From NCBI RefSeq assembly GCF_028869115.1, contig NZ_CP079800.1, positions 3,176,001-3,240,000 of the forward strand: DNA of 64,000 bases. Reading direction: 5' to 3'. The DNA is from Pseudemcibacter aquimaris. Lineage in GTDB: Bacteria; Pseudomonadota; Alphaproteobacteria; Sphingomonadales; Emcibacteraceae. How positions within the stretch are numbered: the first letter of the stretch is position 1; each line of letters begins with the position of its first letter. A program made the translations under genes and the position numbers. Positions 1-9,856 of this stretch are shown here, in pieces. Below the pieces are notes generated by a model, which was not told the DNA's origin, ran no database searches, and worked only from the letters and a program-made list of their open reading frames with translations.

Positions 1-1877
1 AATCCGATCTTATTGAAAAAGATATCTCTGCTTACCTTAAATCTCACGAAGAAAAAGGTTTTTTACGTTTCATCACATGTGGTTCTGTCGATGACGGAAA
101 ATCAACACTTATTGGCCGCCTGTTATATGACAGCAAAATGATCTTTGAAGATCAGTTATCAGCCCTTGAAAATGACAGTAAAAAACAAGGCACCCAAGGG
201 CAAGAAATTGACTTTGCGCTATTGGTAGATGGCCTTGCGGCCGAACGTGAGCAAGGCATTACTATCGATGTCGCCTACCGTTTCTTTTCGACGGAGACCC
301 GAAAATTTATTGTTGCTGATACACCCGGTCATGAACAATATACCCGTAATATGGCAACGGGGGCTTCGACGGCCGATCTTGCAATTTTGATGATTGATGC
401 CCGAAAAGGCATTCTAACACAAACAAGAAGGCACAGTTTTATCGTAAGCCTGCTTGGTATTAAAAATGTAGTCCTTGCCATCAATAAAATGGATTTGGTA
501 GGCTATGATCAAAATACCTTTGATCAAATTGAGCAAGACTACCGCATTTTTGCCGAAGAACTTGGATTTGAAAGCATCACTTCAATCCCGCTTTCTGCAT
601 TGATGGGTGATAATATTTTGGAACTTTCCCAAAATACCCCGTGGTATAAAGGAACAACTTTACTTGAATTTCTGGAAACTGTGGAAATACACAAACAGGA
701 TAATGAAAAACCGTTTAGATTTCCTGTACAATGGGTAAACAGGCCTAACCTTGATTTTAGAGGGTTTAGCGGCACTGTCGCTGGTGGCACCATAAATATT
801 GGTGATGAGATCATCGCCCTGCCCAATGCCAAAACAAGTAAAATCAGCCGAATTATAGGAGCGAACGGCGATCAAGACACAGCCCAATGTGATGAGGCCA
901 TTACTCTTTGTCTTGAAGATGAAATTGATATTTCACGCGGTGATGTAATTGCCAAAGTAAATGAACGACCGGAAACAACCGATCAATTCCAGGCTCATAT
1001 TATCTGGATGCATGAAGAACAGTTGCTCCCGGGCCGCCCATATTTGATTAAAACCAATAATAAAACCACCGAAGGCATGATTTCCGACCTTAAACATAAG
1101 GTCAATGTTAATACACTTGATCATGAAAGCGGTAAAGTGCTTGAACTTAACGAAGTCGGTCTCGTGAATATCAATCTCGCGGAACCAATAGCATTTGATC
1201 CTTACGCACAAAATAAATCGATGGGCAGTTTTATCATAATTGATAAATTCACCAACGCGACGGTGGCCTGCGGCATGATTAATTTCGGCCTTCGCCGCGC
1301 CAGTAACGTTCATTGGCAAGCGGTTGACGTTGATAAGGAAACACGAGCAAAACAAAAACGCCAACAAGCCAAAATATTATGGTTTACCGGTCTTTCTGGG
1401 TCAGGAAAATCAACCATCGCCAACTTGGTTGAGAAAAAACTCCATGCCTTGGGCAAACACACATATTTACTTGATGGCGATAACGTCCGTCATGGCCTCA
1501 ATCAGGATCTCGGCTTTACCGATGCGGACCGTGTAGAAAACATCAGACGCATAGGCGAAGTTTCAAAATTGATGGTTGATGCCGGACTTATTGTATTGAC
1601 AGCATTTATTTCACCCTTTAAAGCTGAACGTCGCATGGTACGCGAAATGGTACAAGAGGGGGAATTCATCGAAATTTTTGTCGACACACCACTTGAAGTA
1701 TGTGAACAAAGAGACATAAAAGGCCTTTATAAAAAAGCTCGTTCAGGAAACCTTAAGAATTTCACGGGTATAGATAGCCCATACGAAATTCCGGAAACCG
1801 CCGAAATTCATGTAAATACTGTTGATTATACGGCGGATGAAGCAGCGGAATATATTGTTGGGAAATTAATTACATAA
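1..1877 (+). CDS. cysNC: Bifunctional sulfate adenylyltransferase subunit 1 / adenylylsulfate kinase (5' end outside window)
   Basis: Makes APS from sulfate and ATP together with CysD (GTP-driven), then phosphorylates APS to PAPS, the sulfate donor for reduction and for sulfotransferases; cytosolic. The frame is open from base 3, so the gene begins before the window. Seen: the GTPase P-loop GSVDDGKST at nt 81-107, the G3 motif DTPGH at nt 318-332, the G4 motif NKMD, an EF-Tu-like beta-barrel region, then a second P-loop GLSGSGKST at nt 1389-1415 that starts the CysC kinase domain, which runs to the stop. The fusion is common in proteobacteria. wbpB follows after 16 nt, so cotranscription with the polysaccharide genes is likely. 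CysD is presumably just upstream, outside the window. Confidence 0.96.
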   Translation, partial: SDLIEKDISAYLKSHEEKGFLRFITCGSVDDGKSTLIGRLLYDSKMIFEDQLSALENDSKKQGTQGQEIDFALLVDGLAAEREQGITIDVAYRFFSTETRKFIVADTPGHEQYTRNMATGASTADLAILMIDARKGILTQTRRHSFIVSLLGIKNVVLAINKMDLVGYDQNTFDQIEQDYRIFAEELGFESITSIPLSALMGDNILELSQNTPWYKGTTLLEFLETVEIHKQDNEKPFRFPVQWVNRPNLDFRGFSGTVAGGTINIGDEIIALPNAKTSKISRIIGANGDQDTAQCDEAITLCLEDEIDISRGDVIAKVNERPETTDQFQAHIIWMHEEQLLPGRPYLIKTNNKTTEGMISDLKHKVNVNTLDHESGKVLELNEVGLVNINLAEPIAFDPYAQNKSMGSFIIIDKFTNATVACGMINFGLRRASNVHWQAVDVDKETRAKQKRQQAKILWFTGLSGSGKSTIANLVEKKLHALGKHTYLLDGDNVRHGLNQDLGFTDADRVENIRRIGEVSKLMVDAGLIVLTAFISPFKAERRMVREMVQEGEFIEIFVDTPLEVCEQRDIKGLYKKARSGNLKNFTGIDSPYEIPETAEIHVNTVDYTADEAAEYIVGKLIT

Positions 1878-1893
1878 AAATAAGAAGAAAAAT

Positions 1894-2847
1894 ATGAGAA
1901 ATTTTGCCCTTATCGGCGCAGCGGGGTATATCGCACCCCGACATATGAAGGCCATAAAAGAAACTGGTAATAATCTTGTGGCTGCACTTGATAAAAATGA
2001 TTCTGTAGGCATTATTGACAGCCATTTTCCGGAAGCTGATTTCTTTGTCGAATATGAAAGGTTTGATCGCCATATTGATCTATTAAAAAGAAAAGGCACA
2101 AAAATTGATTATGTGAGCATTGCATCTCCAAACTACCTACATGATAGTCACATTCGCTTTGCATTAAAACATGATGCTCATGCAATTTGTGAAAAACCTC
2201 TTGTGCTTAATCCTCATAACATCGATGCTTTAAAAGTCGTGCAAGATGAAACAGGAAAGAACATTTATAATATTCTTCAACTGCGACTACATCCAAGCAT
2301 TATTGCTTTAAAACAGAAAGTTGAAGAACAAGTGGCAAAAGATCCCACAAAAGTTTTTGACGTTGATTTGACATATCTTACGAGCCGAGGGCATTGGTAT
2401 TTCACTTCTTGGAAAGGTGCCGAAGATAAATCAGGGGGCATTGCTACAAATATTGGCGTACATTTTTATGATATGCTCGGTTGGATATTTGGCAACGTAA
2501 AGAACAACCAATCCCACCTAAAACAAGCCGATGCAAATGCGGGATATCTAGAATTTAAACACGCCAGAGTAAGATGGTTCTTATCGGTTAACTACGATTA
2601 TATTCCTGATGATATTAAAAAAACTGGTATGCGCACATATCGTTCGATTACAGTTGATGGTGAAGAGATTGAGTTTTCCGGTGGTTTCACAGACCTACAT
2701 ACATTAAGTTATCAAGATATTCTTGATGGTGGCGGCTTCGGGCTTGAAGAAGCAAGAAAAAGTATTGAAATTGTTAGCAATATTAGAAAACAAAACGCAA
2801 TCCAAAACACTGAATTAGAACATCCATTCGTAAAGAAAGTTGGATAA
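1894..2847 (+). CDS. wbpB: WbpB/WlbA-type UDP-GlcNAc-uronate 3-dehydrogenase (Gfo/Idh/MocA family)
   Basis: Predicted to oxidise C3 of UDP-N-acetylglucosaminuronate in the pathway to UDP-2,3-diacetamido uronic acids (cytosol, NAD-dependent). The N-terminus ([18 protein letters not shown]) is nearly the same as the start I remember for Pseudomonas WbpB. The Rossmann glycine region is at residues 6-12 and the family motif CEKPL lies near residue 100. At 317 residues it has the usual family length. A weak purine-rich Shine-Dalgarno (AAGAAGAAA) precedes the ATG. The stop overlaps the next start (TAATG), so wbpB, wbpD and wbpE are translationally coupled in the order expected for the pathway. Confidence 0.92.
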   Translation: MRNFALIGAAGYIAPRHMKAIKETGNNLVAALDKNDSVGIIDSHFPEADFFVEYERFDRHIDLLKRKGTKIDYVSIASPNYLHDSHIRFALKHDAHAICEKPLVLNPHNIDALKVVQDETGKNIYNILQLRLHPSIIALKQKVEEQVAKDPTKVFDVDLTYLTSRGHWYFTSWKGAEDKSGGIATNIGVHFYDMLGWIFGNVKNNQSHLKQADANAGYLEFKHARVRWFLSVNYDYIPDDIKKTGMRTYRSITVDGEEIEFSGGFTDLHTLSYQDILDGGGFGLEEARKSIEIVSNIRKQNAIQNTELEHPFVKKVG

Positions 2848-3428
2848 TGGCAGATTATTTTGCCCACGATAGCGCAATTATTGATGAAGGTGCACAAATC
2901 GGGAACAATTCTCGTATCTGGCACTTTGTTCATGTATGTAGCGGCGCAAAAATTGGCTCAAGCGTCTCACTAGGTCAGAATGTATTTGTGGGCAACAAAG
3001 TTACAATTGGTGATAATTGTAAAATACAAAATAATGTTTCCGTCTATGACAATGTAACTCTAGAAAACGAGGTTTTTTGCGGCCCAAGCATGGTTTTTAC
3101 CAATGTTTATAACCCTAGATCAGGCATTGAACGCAAAGACGAATATAAAGATACTCTTATTAAAAAAGGAACGACATTAGGCGCCAACGCAACCATTGTG
3201 TGTGGGGTAACCATAGGTGAATATGCGTTTATTGGCGCAGGCGCTGTCATCAACAAAGATGTAAAACCGTATGCCCTTATGGTGGGTGTGCCCGCAAAAC
3301 AAATTGGCTGGATGAGTGAGTATGGAGAACAACTCGATCTACCCCTCAAAGGAAAAGGAAAAACAACTTGTCCCCATTCAAATGAAGTATATATTCTTAA
3401 CGGCGCATCATTAAGCAAGGGGGACTGA
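2847..3428 (+). CDS. wbpD: WbpD/WlbB-type UDP-3-amino-GlcNAc-uronate N-acetyltransferase (left-handed beta-helix)
   Basis: Predicted to acetylate the 3-amino group of UDP-GlcNAc3NA using acetyl-CoA. The 193 residues consist mostly of hexapeptide repeats (for example IGNNSR, IGSSVS, IGDNCK), ending in the typical GVPAKQIGW closing turn, followed by a short tail containing a CPH motif. Its start overlaps the wbpB stop by one base and its stop overlaps the wbpE start (TGATG). This tight order with a WbpB-like oxidase and WbpE-like aminotransferase makes the assignment much safer than the fold alone would. Confidence 0.92.
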   Translation: MADYFAHDSAIIDEGAQIGNNSRIWHFVHVCSGAKIGSSVSLGQNVFVGNKVTIGDNCKIQNNVSVYDNVTLENEVFCGPSMVFTNVYNPRSGIERKDEYKDTLIKKGTTLGANATIVCGVTIGEYAFIGAGAVINKDVKPYALMVGVPAKQIGWMSEYGEQLDLPLKGKGKTTCPHSNEVYILNGASLSKGD

Positions 3429-4504
3429 TGCAATTTATCGACTTACAGGCGCAATATAAGCATTTAAAAAGCAAAATTGATGCTCGCATACAAACAGTTC
3501 TGGACCATGGTAAGTATATTTTGGGACCGGAAGTTTTTGAATTTGAAGAAAAACTCGCCGATTATGTTGGCGTCAAGCACGCTATTAGTTGTGCCAATGG
3601 CACAGACGCCCTTCAACTCGCTCTCATGGCCATGAAAATCGGGCCAGGAGATGCTGTTTTTTGCCCAACATTCACTTTCTTTGCGAGCGCCGAGGCAATT
3701 GCCTTTGTTGGTGCGACGCCAATTTTTGTTGATAGTGATGAGGTCACGTATAACATATGCCCACAAGATCTGGAAAAACGAATTGTTGCCGCACAAGAAA
3801 ATGGGAAATATAACCTCAAAGCCATCATGGCAGTTGATTTATTTGGCTTGCCCGCCAGTTACCTGCAAATCCAAAAAATCGCTGATCAATATAATTTATT
3901 ACTTATCGAAGATGCAGCGCAAGGGTTTGGTGGCTCTATTAATGGTCAAAAAGCAGGATCGTTCGGTAACATCGCCACCACAAGTTTCTTTCCCGCAAAA
4001 CCACTAGGGTGTTATGGTGATGGTGGCGCGATTTTTACAAATAATGATAACTATGCACAGCTCATTAAATCTTTAAGAGTGCACGGTAAAGGCACCAATA
4101 AATATGACAATATCAGAATAGGAATGAATAGCCGTCTGGATACGATACAAGCGGCAATACTTCTAGAAAAATTATCGTTTTTCCCAGATGAATTAATCGC
4201 GCGTCAAAATGCCGCTGAAAAATATAATAAAGAATTATCTATGTATAATGATATTGTTACACCTTATGTACCAAAAGGCTACGCCAGCAGTTGGGCACAA
4301 TATACAATAAAATCCGATAATCGGGATAGTTATAGGAACAAATATAAGGAAAAAGGTATCCCCACGGTTATTTATTATGAAACATGCATGCATCAGCAAA
4401 CTGTTTTTAAAGATTTAAGAAATAATTCTGACAACTTCCCATGTGCAGAAGACTTAAGTAAATCTGTATTCAGCTTACCCATGCATGGGTATTTGGATAA
4501 ATAA
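3428..4504 (+). CDS. wbpE: WbpE/WlbC-type UDP-3-keto sugar aminotransferase (DegT/DnrJ/EryC1 family)
   Basis: PLP-dependent transamination of the 3-keto sugar nucleotide made by WbpB, using glutamate. Seen: the substrate loop NGTDALQLAL near residue 60, the PLP-ring aspartate motif IEDAAQGFGG near residue 160, and the Schiff-base lysine in SFFPAKPLG followed by the YGDGGA signature. The length (358 residues) is normal. It is coupled by a one-base overlap to wbpD and is followed after 2 nt by the flippase gene. The partner epimerase WbpI is encoded at 14.3 kb, outside this operon. Confidence 0.92.
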   Translation: MQFIDLQAQYKHLKSKIDARIQTVLDHGKYILGPEVFEFEEKLADYVGVKHAISCANGTDALQLALMAMKIGPGDAVFCPTFTFFASAEAIAFVGATPIFVDSDEVTYNICPQDLEKRIVAAQENGKYNLKAIMAVDLFGLPASYLQIQKIADQYNLLLIEDAAQGFGGSINGQKAGSFGNIATTSFFPAKPLGCYGDGGAIFTNNDNYAQLIKSLRVHGKGTNKYDNIRIGMNSRLDTIQAAILLEKLSFFPDELIARQNAAEKYNKELSMYNDIVTPYVPKGYASSWAQYTIKSDNRDSYRNKYKEKGIPTVIYYETCMHQQTVFKDLRNNSDNFPCAEDLSKSVFSLPMHGYLDK

Positions 4505-4506
4505 CA

Positions 4507-5751
4507 GTGATAATACTATCGGATAAGATTAAATACATTAGTACTCTTGTCTCCGGGACAGCATTAAGTCAATTAATCAGCATAATTTCCACTTTTATAC
4601 TTGCGCGTATTTATACTCCCGAAAGTTTTGGTGTTTTCGGGTCCGCGTTAGCAATATGTACAATAATGTCAGTTATGATTGGTCTAAAATATGAACTAAC
4701 GGTCATATTTCCAAAAACCGAAAGGGTGGCAAGCCTTGCCTCCGCTTTATCTGTGTTAGTTGTACTTTTCCTATCTCTAGCCGCTTTTCTTCTACTGACT
4801 TTTGTCAGTTATTTACATTTAATAAACCTAGATTTTCCAGTAATCACTTATATAACCATTACTGCCTTATTGGCATTTGAACAAATAAGTATGAACTGGC
4901 TTGTTAGGACAAAATCTTTCAAAATAATTGCTTATATTGCTATCTTAAAAACAACATCCATTGCTGTATTACAAATTCTACTAAGTGATATGACAATAGG
5001 TCTTTGGTATGGATATCTTCTAGGAAACTTAATAGCATCTTTCTTTTATCTTCTTTTTACATTTCGATCACTTGTAAGCGGCATTCATGCTATTAGCTTA
5101 AATAGAATTTCCTATTTCCTAACAAGAAATAAGAAATTCCCAAAATATAGTTTACCTGCTGGTGCTTTAAATTCGTTCGGAAATCAAATTCCCATCTTAT
5201 TAATTCGATCTCTTTTTGGAGAGCAGTACGCAGGTTACTTCTTACTTATCAGAAAACTAATTTTAGCTCCGGTCATTTTGATTTCAACAAATATAAACAA
5301 AGTTTTATCGCAAGATGTTACTAAACGTATCGCTCAAAATAAACTGTATTTAAAAAGTGTACTATACTATATTCGACTCTCTGCTATTTTGTCTTTAATC
5401 ACTTTTACATTCATAGTTATATTCTTATATAACAATGGCATAGCTATAATTATGGGAGAAAATTGGAATGAAGCTGTAGCTTTAGCATATATTTTATTAC
5501 CCTTTGCAATTTTTTCATTTATAGCACGAAGCGTAAGTAGATTTGCAATTTATGGCAAAAATGAATGGGGCCTATACTATCAATGTATATTTGCCATAAT
5601 GAGTACCTTAAGTATTTATTTATGCTCGCTAATAACTTCAGACCTTAAACTGGTAATGTCTTGTTATTCACTAATTATGAGCCTTATATATATAACCCAA
5701 ATATTTATGGTAATAAATGTTGCCAAAAATCACTATAATAAATTTGTATAA
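4507..5751 (+). CDS. Wzx-like polysaccharide flippase (MOP/oligosaccharide flippase family)
   Basis: Predicted inner-membrane flippase moving undecaprenyl-linked repeat units to the periplasm. The 414 residues are almost all hydrophobic, with about a dozen candidate transmembrane helices. The N-terminal pattern (a short basic segment, a helix with SQLISIISTFILAR, then YTPESFGVFG) is characteristic of the family. The GTG start lies 2 nt after wbpE, so it ends the wbpBDE operon. From here the DNA becomes clearly AT-richer than the preceding genes. The polymerase-like protein at 13030-14160 and the Wzz-like protein at 12177-13037 would complete a Wzx/Wzy system. Confidence 0.87.
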   Translation: MIILSDKIKYISTLVSGTALSQLISIISTFILARIYTPESFGVFGSALAICTIMSVMIGLKYELTVIFPKTERVASLASALSVLVVLFLSLAAFLLLTFVSYLHLINLDFPVITYITITALLAFEQISMNWLVRTKSFKIIAYIAILKTTSIAVLQILLSDMTIGLWYGYLLGNLIASFFYLLFTFRSLVSGIHAISLNRISYFLTRNKKFPKYSLPAGALNSFGNQIPILLIRSLFGEQYAGYFLLIRKLILAPVILISTNINKVLSQDVTKRIAQNKLYLKSVLYYIRLSAILSLITFTFIVIFLYNNGIAIIMGENWNEAVALAYILLPFAIFSFIARSVSRFAIYGKNEWGLYYQCIFAIMSTLSIYLCSLITSDLKLVMSCYSLIMSLIYITQIFMVINVAKNHYNKFV

Positions 5752-5818
5752 TAATTTGAGATGTAAATTTACTTTGTTAATGTAGACTTCGAATACTGGA
5801 ATATAAGTAGAAAGAATT

Positions 5819-6373
5819 ATGAAAAAAATCATAAAAATTATACTACGACAATTGTGCTTGCTTATGTTTCCTGAATTGAAAACTGCACCTGAAAACATTC
5901 CAATTTTAACGACATTAAAATGTGCGGTTATTCAAAAAATATTTCGTGTAAATGCTCATGTACCATGGCCAGTTCATTGGACCTCACAAATTAGACAGCC
6001 TTCAAAGATTAAACGTGGAACAAGATTCCCTGGATTATCACTGAATTGCTACATAGATGCAAGGAATGGGGTGCTGATTGGGAAAAATACTTGGATTGGA
6101 CCACGTGTCTCTTTAATTTCAATGAATCATGATATTGAGAACTTTAATAACTATATTAAGAATACCCCAATTATTGTAGGAGATAATTGTTGGATAGCAA
6201 CCAATGCCACAATACTTCCAGGCGTAGAGTTAGGCGATCATACAATAGTTGCAGCAGGAGCCGTAGTGAATAAGTCTTTCCCGAAAGGAAATCAAATCAT
6301 AGGAGGTGTACCCGCGAAATTAATACAAGAAATAAATCCATACAACCCTACAGAAGAAGAAGAACAAGTTTGA
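5819..6373 (+). CDS. Serine O-acetyltransferase/WbbJ-like hexapeptide acyltransferase
   Basis: A 184-residue left-handed beta-helix acyltransferase, probably transferring acetyl to a hydroxyl of a sugar. Hexapeptide-type repeats are visible (IGKNTW, VGDNCW, IATNAT, LPGVEL), and the conserved SMNHDIEN segment holds the presumed catalytic histidine. It ends with the GGVPAKLI turn seen in the maltose/galactoside acetyltransferase group. It lies 67 nt after the flippase and converges with the next leftward gene with only one base between. The acceptor sugar cannot be deduced. Confidence 0.82.
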   Translation: MKKIIKIILRQLCLLMFPELKTAPENIPILTTLKCAVIQKIFRVNAHVPWPVHWTSQIRQPSKIKRGTRFPGLSLNCYIDARNGVLIGKNTWIGPRVSLISMNHDIENFNNYIKNTPIIVGDNCWIATNATILPGVELGDHTIVAAGAVVNKSFPKGNQIIGGVPAKLIQEINPYNPTEEEEQV

Positions 6374-6374
6374 T

Positions 6375-7538
6375 TTAAATATCAGAAAGTATTTTGCATA
6401 TTTTCTCTATGTCTTTTTCTGATAAATTTTGATGAATTGGAACGTCTATCCAATTTTTACTGGCCGTACTTGCAATCAAATGCTTAGAAGAATCCTTATC
6501 TTCAATGATATATGGCCAATTATATACGCCTGCTCTAATTTCGTTTTTATTGAATTGATTAATTATATTGTCTAATTTTCTGTTAGACTTAATACCTAAT
6601 TTAAGTTTCAAAAATGAGGGTTCGATATCTGGAGACATATACCAAGATTCCCCCTTATAATGACTTAGGATGAATTCAGCATTCGAATTTCGAATTTTCT
6701 TTATTTTATCAAAATTTGAAAGAGACCATTGACCAAGTTCTGATTGTATGAGACCGATTGTTTCTAATGGCATCAGCTTATACTTCCAATAACTATGAAA
6801 AAGCTTTTTATATATACGATAAATTAATGTTCCACTATATTTTTGGCCTTGATTTCGCTTTATCAACCATTTTTTATGGAAACGAAGTTGTTCCAACTCT
6901 TCCTCTATTGTTGGCAGGTTATAATTAGAAACTACATTTCTTGTAAATTGATCCGAGTTATTTACAATCGATATACCACCCCAACATAATGAAATTGGTT
7001 TATCATAATTAAAACTAAATATTGCGGCATCACCAATAGTGCCAACTATTTCATTGCCTATTTTGCCTCCTAAAGTATGAGCACAATCTTCGATTATACT
7101 TACGTTATATTTTTCACAGTCGGCTTTAATATCTGAAAAATCTACAGGAATTCCAAATAAATGAGTTACAATCAGTATGCTAATATCATCATGGATTAAT
7201 TCGGAAACTTCTGACCAATCAATTTTGCCGGGAATTCCGGAAAAATCATAAGTGCTAATTTTATACCCACTTTTAATTATAGCATTTTTTACTTTGTTAC
7301 ATGTAAAAGCTGATACTAGCACTGTTTTTCGATCATCATTTCTTTTCTTTAAAAGAGTTTCTAGTGCATTGGATCCACTGGAATGCAATTCAATTTTTGT
7401 GTTTTCTATATTATGATAATCTGAAAAACACGATATAAAATTTTCTCTAGCATCTTTAGATGCGCACTTAACAAAATCGTCTAATTGTGATTGCTCCCAA
7501 TAATTCTCAACAGTATCAATCATTTTTCGAGTAACCAA
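6375..7538 (-). CDS. DegT/DnrJ/EryC1-family aminotransferase, divergent member
   Basis: PLP-dependent sugar aminotransferase-like protein of 387 residues. The PLP-ring motif IIEDCAHTLGG and the Schiff-base lysine motif SFNYDKPI are present. The glycine-rich stretch after the lysine reads LCWGG rather than the usual GEGG or GDGG, so it is a divergent relative and its substrate is uncertain. Its start lies inside the upstream sulfotransferase gene (23-base overlap), so the two are coupled. It belongs to a leftward three-gene set (pyruvyl transferase, sulfotransferase, aminotransferase) in very AT-rich DNA, probably one acquired cassette. Confidence 0.8.
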   Translation of the reverse strand: MVTRKMIDTVENYWEQSQLDDFVKCASKDARENFISCFSDYHNIENTKIELHSSGSNALETLLKKRNDDRKTVLVSAFTCNKVKNAIIKSGYKISTYDFSGIPGKIDWSEVSELIHDDISILIVTHLFGIPVDFSDIKADCEKYNVSIIEDCAHTLGGKIGNEIVGTIGDAAIFSFNYDKPISLCWGGISIVNNSDQFTRNVVSNYNLPTIEEELEQLRFHKKWLIKRNQGQKYSGTLIYRIYKKLFHSYWKYKLMPLETIGLIQSELGQWSLSNFDKIKKIRNSNAEFILSHYKGESWYMSPDIEPSFLKLKLGIKSNRKLDNIINQFNKNEIRAGVYNWPYIIEDKDSSKHLIASTASKNWIDVPIHQNLSEKDIEKICKILSDI

Positions 7539-8490
7539 CCATTACTTTATAAATATCTTCATCTATTCGAATATTTGTTCGTCTGGGGAAATTATTAGGT
7601 ATATTATATTCTCTCCTTGCAACCTTTGTTCCATTTTTCTCTAAAAATTTCTGTAAATTAGCAATAACTTTTTCAGGATTTTCACAGAGATCTTCGTAAA
7701 GTATATTAAATACTTCTTCTTGATTTACGCCCATTTTGACTAGATCTTCATGTACTATGCTATTCAAACCCCGTATTTGTTCAATAACTTGTTTTCCAGG
7801 ATGACATGATTTCAAATCATTACGGTCTGGCACTTCAACTGACCACCATGTATTATAATCGTTGTATACTTTATATCTGGTTTCCAAGAGAGAGTGACCA
7901 TTATCAATCTCAGATCGTTCTAAAAAAACAAACAAACTTTCAGGTAAATATTTTTTAATTGGTTGTATCCGAACAGTTTCATACATATTCTTAAAAATTA
8001 GAGGTTTTTGCGCTGCATTTATCATTAAAGATACGGATCTACGAAATTTTTTCATATCATTCTCATTAGCATCAGCCAATGAGATGTATGATGGACTTTT
8101 TCTGAAGAATCTATACCACCAATTTCCTGCCTCAGATGGGGAATGAGAACCTTTAGTACGCCCATGATTTGATGTAAAAGATATATTGTCGATATTATTA
8201 GTTGGATTAAAAAATTTTTCTACTACAAAAGGCATACCAAAATATTTAGCATGCCTATTCGTCATGTAGCTCAGTTCTAATGCTTGTACGATTAACTGTA
8301 TCGTCAAAGTACTGCCTGATCGAGGAGCTCCAACTATAAATATTGGTGGGAACTTTAATTTTTTATTTCCCGAGAATGTAAGCTTTTCAACTAAGCAGAA
8401 TATATATTTATTACAGTAATATAAAATCTTATTTATATATTTTACAGGATTTAAATATTTTGATTTCATAGAATGGTACCAGTTCATCAT
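7516..8490 (-). CDS. PAPS-dependent sulfotransferase family protein
   Basis: Predicted to move a sulfuryl group from PAPS to a hydroxyl or amine, here most likely on a polysaccharide or lipid-linked glycan. The 5'-phosphosulfate-binding loop GAPRSGST is at residues 54-61, directly after a hydrophobic strand, as in the family. A second conserved segment, FLERSE, fits the 3'-phosphate-binding region. The cytosolic enzyme would draw on PAPS made by the CysNC protein at the window start. Overlaps the following aminotransferase gene by 23 bases. Met-1 and Met-8 are both possible starts; neither has a strong Shine-Dalgarno. Confidence 0.83.
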   Translation of the reverse strand: MMNWYHSMKSKYLNPVKYINKILYYCNKYIFCLVEKLTFSGNKKLKFPPIFIVGAPRSGSTLTIQLIVQALELSYMTNRHAKYFGMPFVVEKFFNPTNNIDNISFTSNHGRTKGSHSPSEAGNWWYRFFRKSPSYISLADANENDMKKFRRSVSLMINAAQKPLIFKNMYETVRIQPIKKYLPESLFVFLERSEIDNGHSLLETRYKVYNDYNTWWSVEVPDRNDLKSCHPGKQVIEQIRGLNSIVHEDLVKMGVNQEEVFNILYEDLCENPEKVIANLQKFLEKNGTKVARREYNIPNNFPRRTNIRIDEDIYKVMVGYSKND

Positions 8491-8504
8491 CTATTAGTTC
8501 ACTA

Positions 8505-9737
8505 TTAGATTCTTTCTCGGTTTTTTAGAAAATCTAATATTCTATTCTTAAACGCAGAATCTCCTGTCGTCCTAAATTGAGTGTATTTTTCTTCTACTTT
8601 ATATTGGGTTATATTTTTAAGTAATCTATTAGCTGTTTTCCATTCGGTAATATTTTGTGGATTAAGGTTACCGGAATCAATTTCTGTATGAATTTTTAAT
8701 CCATTGTGTTCATTAAATGAAACCCAATTTAAATAGCATTGTTTAATCCGATGGTTAAATTTTTGAAAATCTGCATCTTTATAAACATCATTAATATTTT
8801 TTTCCTTTAACTCGTCCCAAGAAATATGTGGAAGACATAAATAATCAACCAACTCATAAGTTCTCATATCCCAAGGGACCAAAACTGAAGCAACACCTTG
8901 AATTAATGCGCATATATTTGCATGAAGTCTGCCAGATAAAACTCTTTTCTGATTACCAATTAAAGAGTACCAATCGGAATAATTAATAGGGAATGTGGAA
9001 TTACTTCCAACTGAATTAATTAAATTTTGAGAAGCATCTTGTATAGATACACCAAATACATTTGCAATTTTTGATACAATTGTATCAGGAGCATTTCCTT
9101 TAAATAATTCTTCGTCAAAAACATCCTGCCCAATATAATTATATTTTTCATTATTTTGCATCAGTGCCGCTGCTAAAGCCCAATGAAAAGGGACACCTGT
9201 TTCATTGTCACTTGCTTCCAAAGAATAATCATAATCCAGCATTCCTTGCGAATATATGGTAGGGCACCCAATTGGAGCACAAGAGTTAAAGCCATGTTTA
9301 TGCAAATAAAAAGCAGATAAATCTCCTCTTACCCCAATATAAGTATCATCCACACTACACATTTCCAACAATCTAATAATACTTGGATGTAATTTATAGT
9401 TAATACAATACTTTCCGCCAGCATCCACTCCACCCGAAACAAAGAAAGGTTTAATGTCTAGCTTTTCCAGAAAAGATACAAGTAAAGAAAGATCTCTACT
9501 AGGCCCTAATTGACTAGCAGTGGCAATGACACATTGAGAATAAGTATTTCTGAGTTCGTCAAAATCGTGTTCTGCATTTATGTCAATATAATCACCATCA
9601 AAAATTTTCATTATTGATTGTGTTATAAATGCTGCACCGTGATTTGTAGAATATAGTTTCTCATTTTCAGCATAATTATTTGACTGATCACTATAAATAT
9701 ATTCTGGCGTTAGTCCAATAACCATTGTTTTTGACAT
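8505..9737 (-). CDS. Polysaccharide pyruvyl transferase family protein
   Basis: Probable ketal-pyruvate transferase acting on a polysaccharide repeat unit, with phosphoenolpyruvate as donor in characterised members. Seen: the family segment IGVRGDLSAFYLHKHGF followed by a GCPTIY strand, and the late motif SGRLHANICALIQG, corresponding to the RLH nucleotide-sugar-like site. 410 residues is within the family range. First gene of the leftward cassette and divergent from the GNAT gene at 9857, with a 119-base AT-rich spacer that must hold both promoters. Some family members (CsaB type) act on cell-wall polymers, so the acceptor is uncertain. Confidence 0.8.
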   Translation of the reverse strand: MSKTMVIGLTPEYIYSDQSNNYAENEKLYSTNHGAAFITQSIMKIFDGDYIDINAEHDFDELRNTYSQCVIATASQLGPSRDLSLLVSFLEKLDIKPFFVSGGVDAGGKYCINYKLHPSIIRLLEMCSVDDTYIGVRGDLSAFYLHKHGFNSCAPIGCPTIYSQGMLDYDYSLEASDNETGVPFHWALAAALMQNNEKYNYIGQDVFDEELFKGNAPDTIVSKIANVFGVSIQDASQNLINSVGSNSTFPINYSDWYSLIGNQKRVLSGRLHANICALIQGVASVLVPWDMRTYELVDYLCLPHISWDELKEKNINDVYKDADFQKFNHRIKQCYLNWVSFNEHNGLKIHTEIDSGNLNPQNITEWKTANRLLKNITQYKVEEKYTQFRTTGDSAFKNRILDFLKNRERI

Positions 9738-9856
9738 AAAAGTATCCTTAAATATGTGGAATTATTAAATATTTAGTGCTTTAATATACTTTATACTAAA
9801 TGATAATTTGTAAATATTGAATCATTAAATATAGTTACTTGAAAATATTGTAAGTT

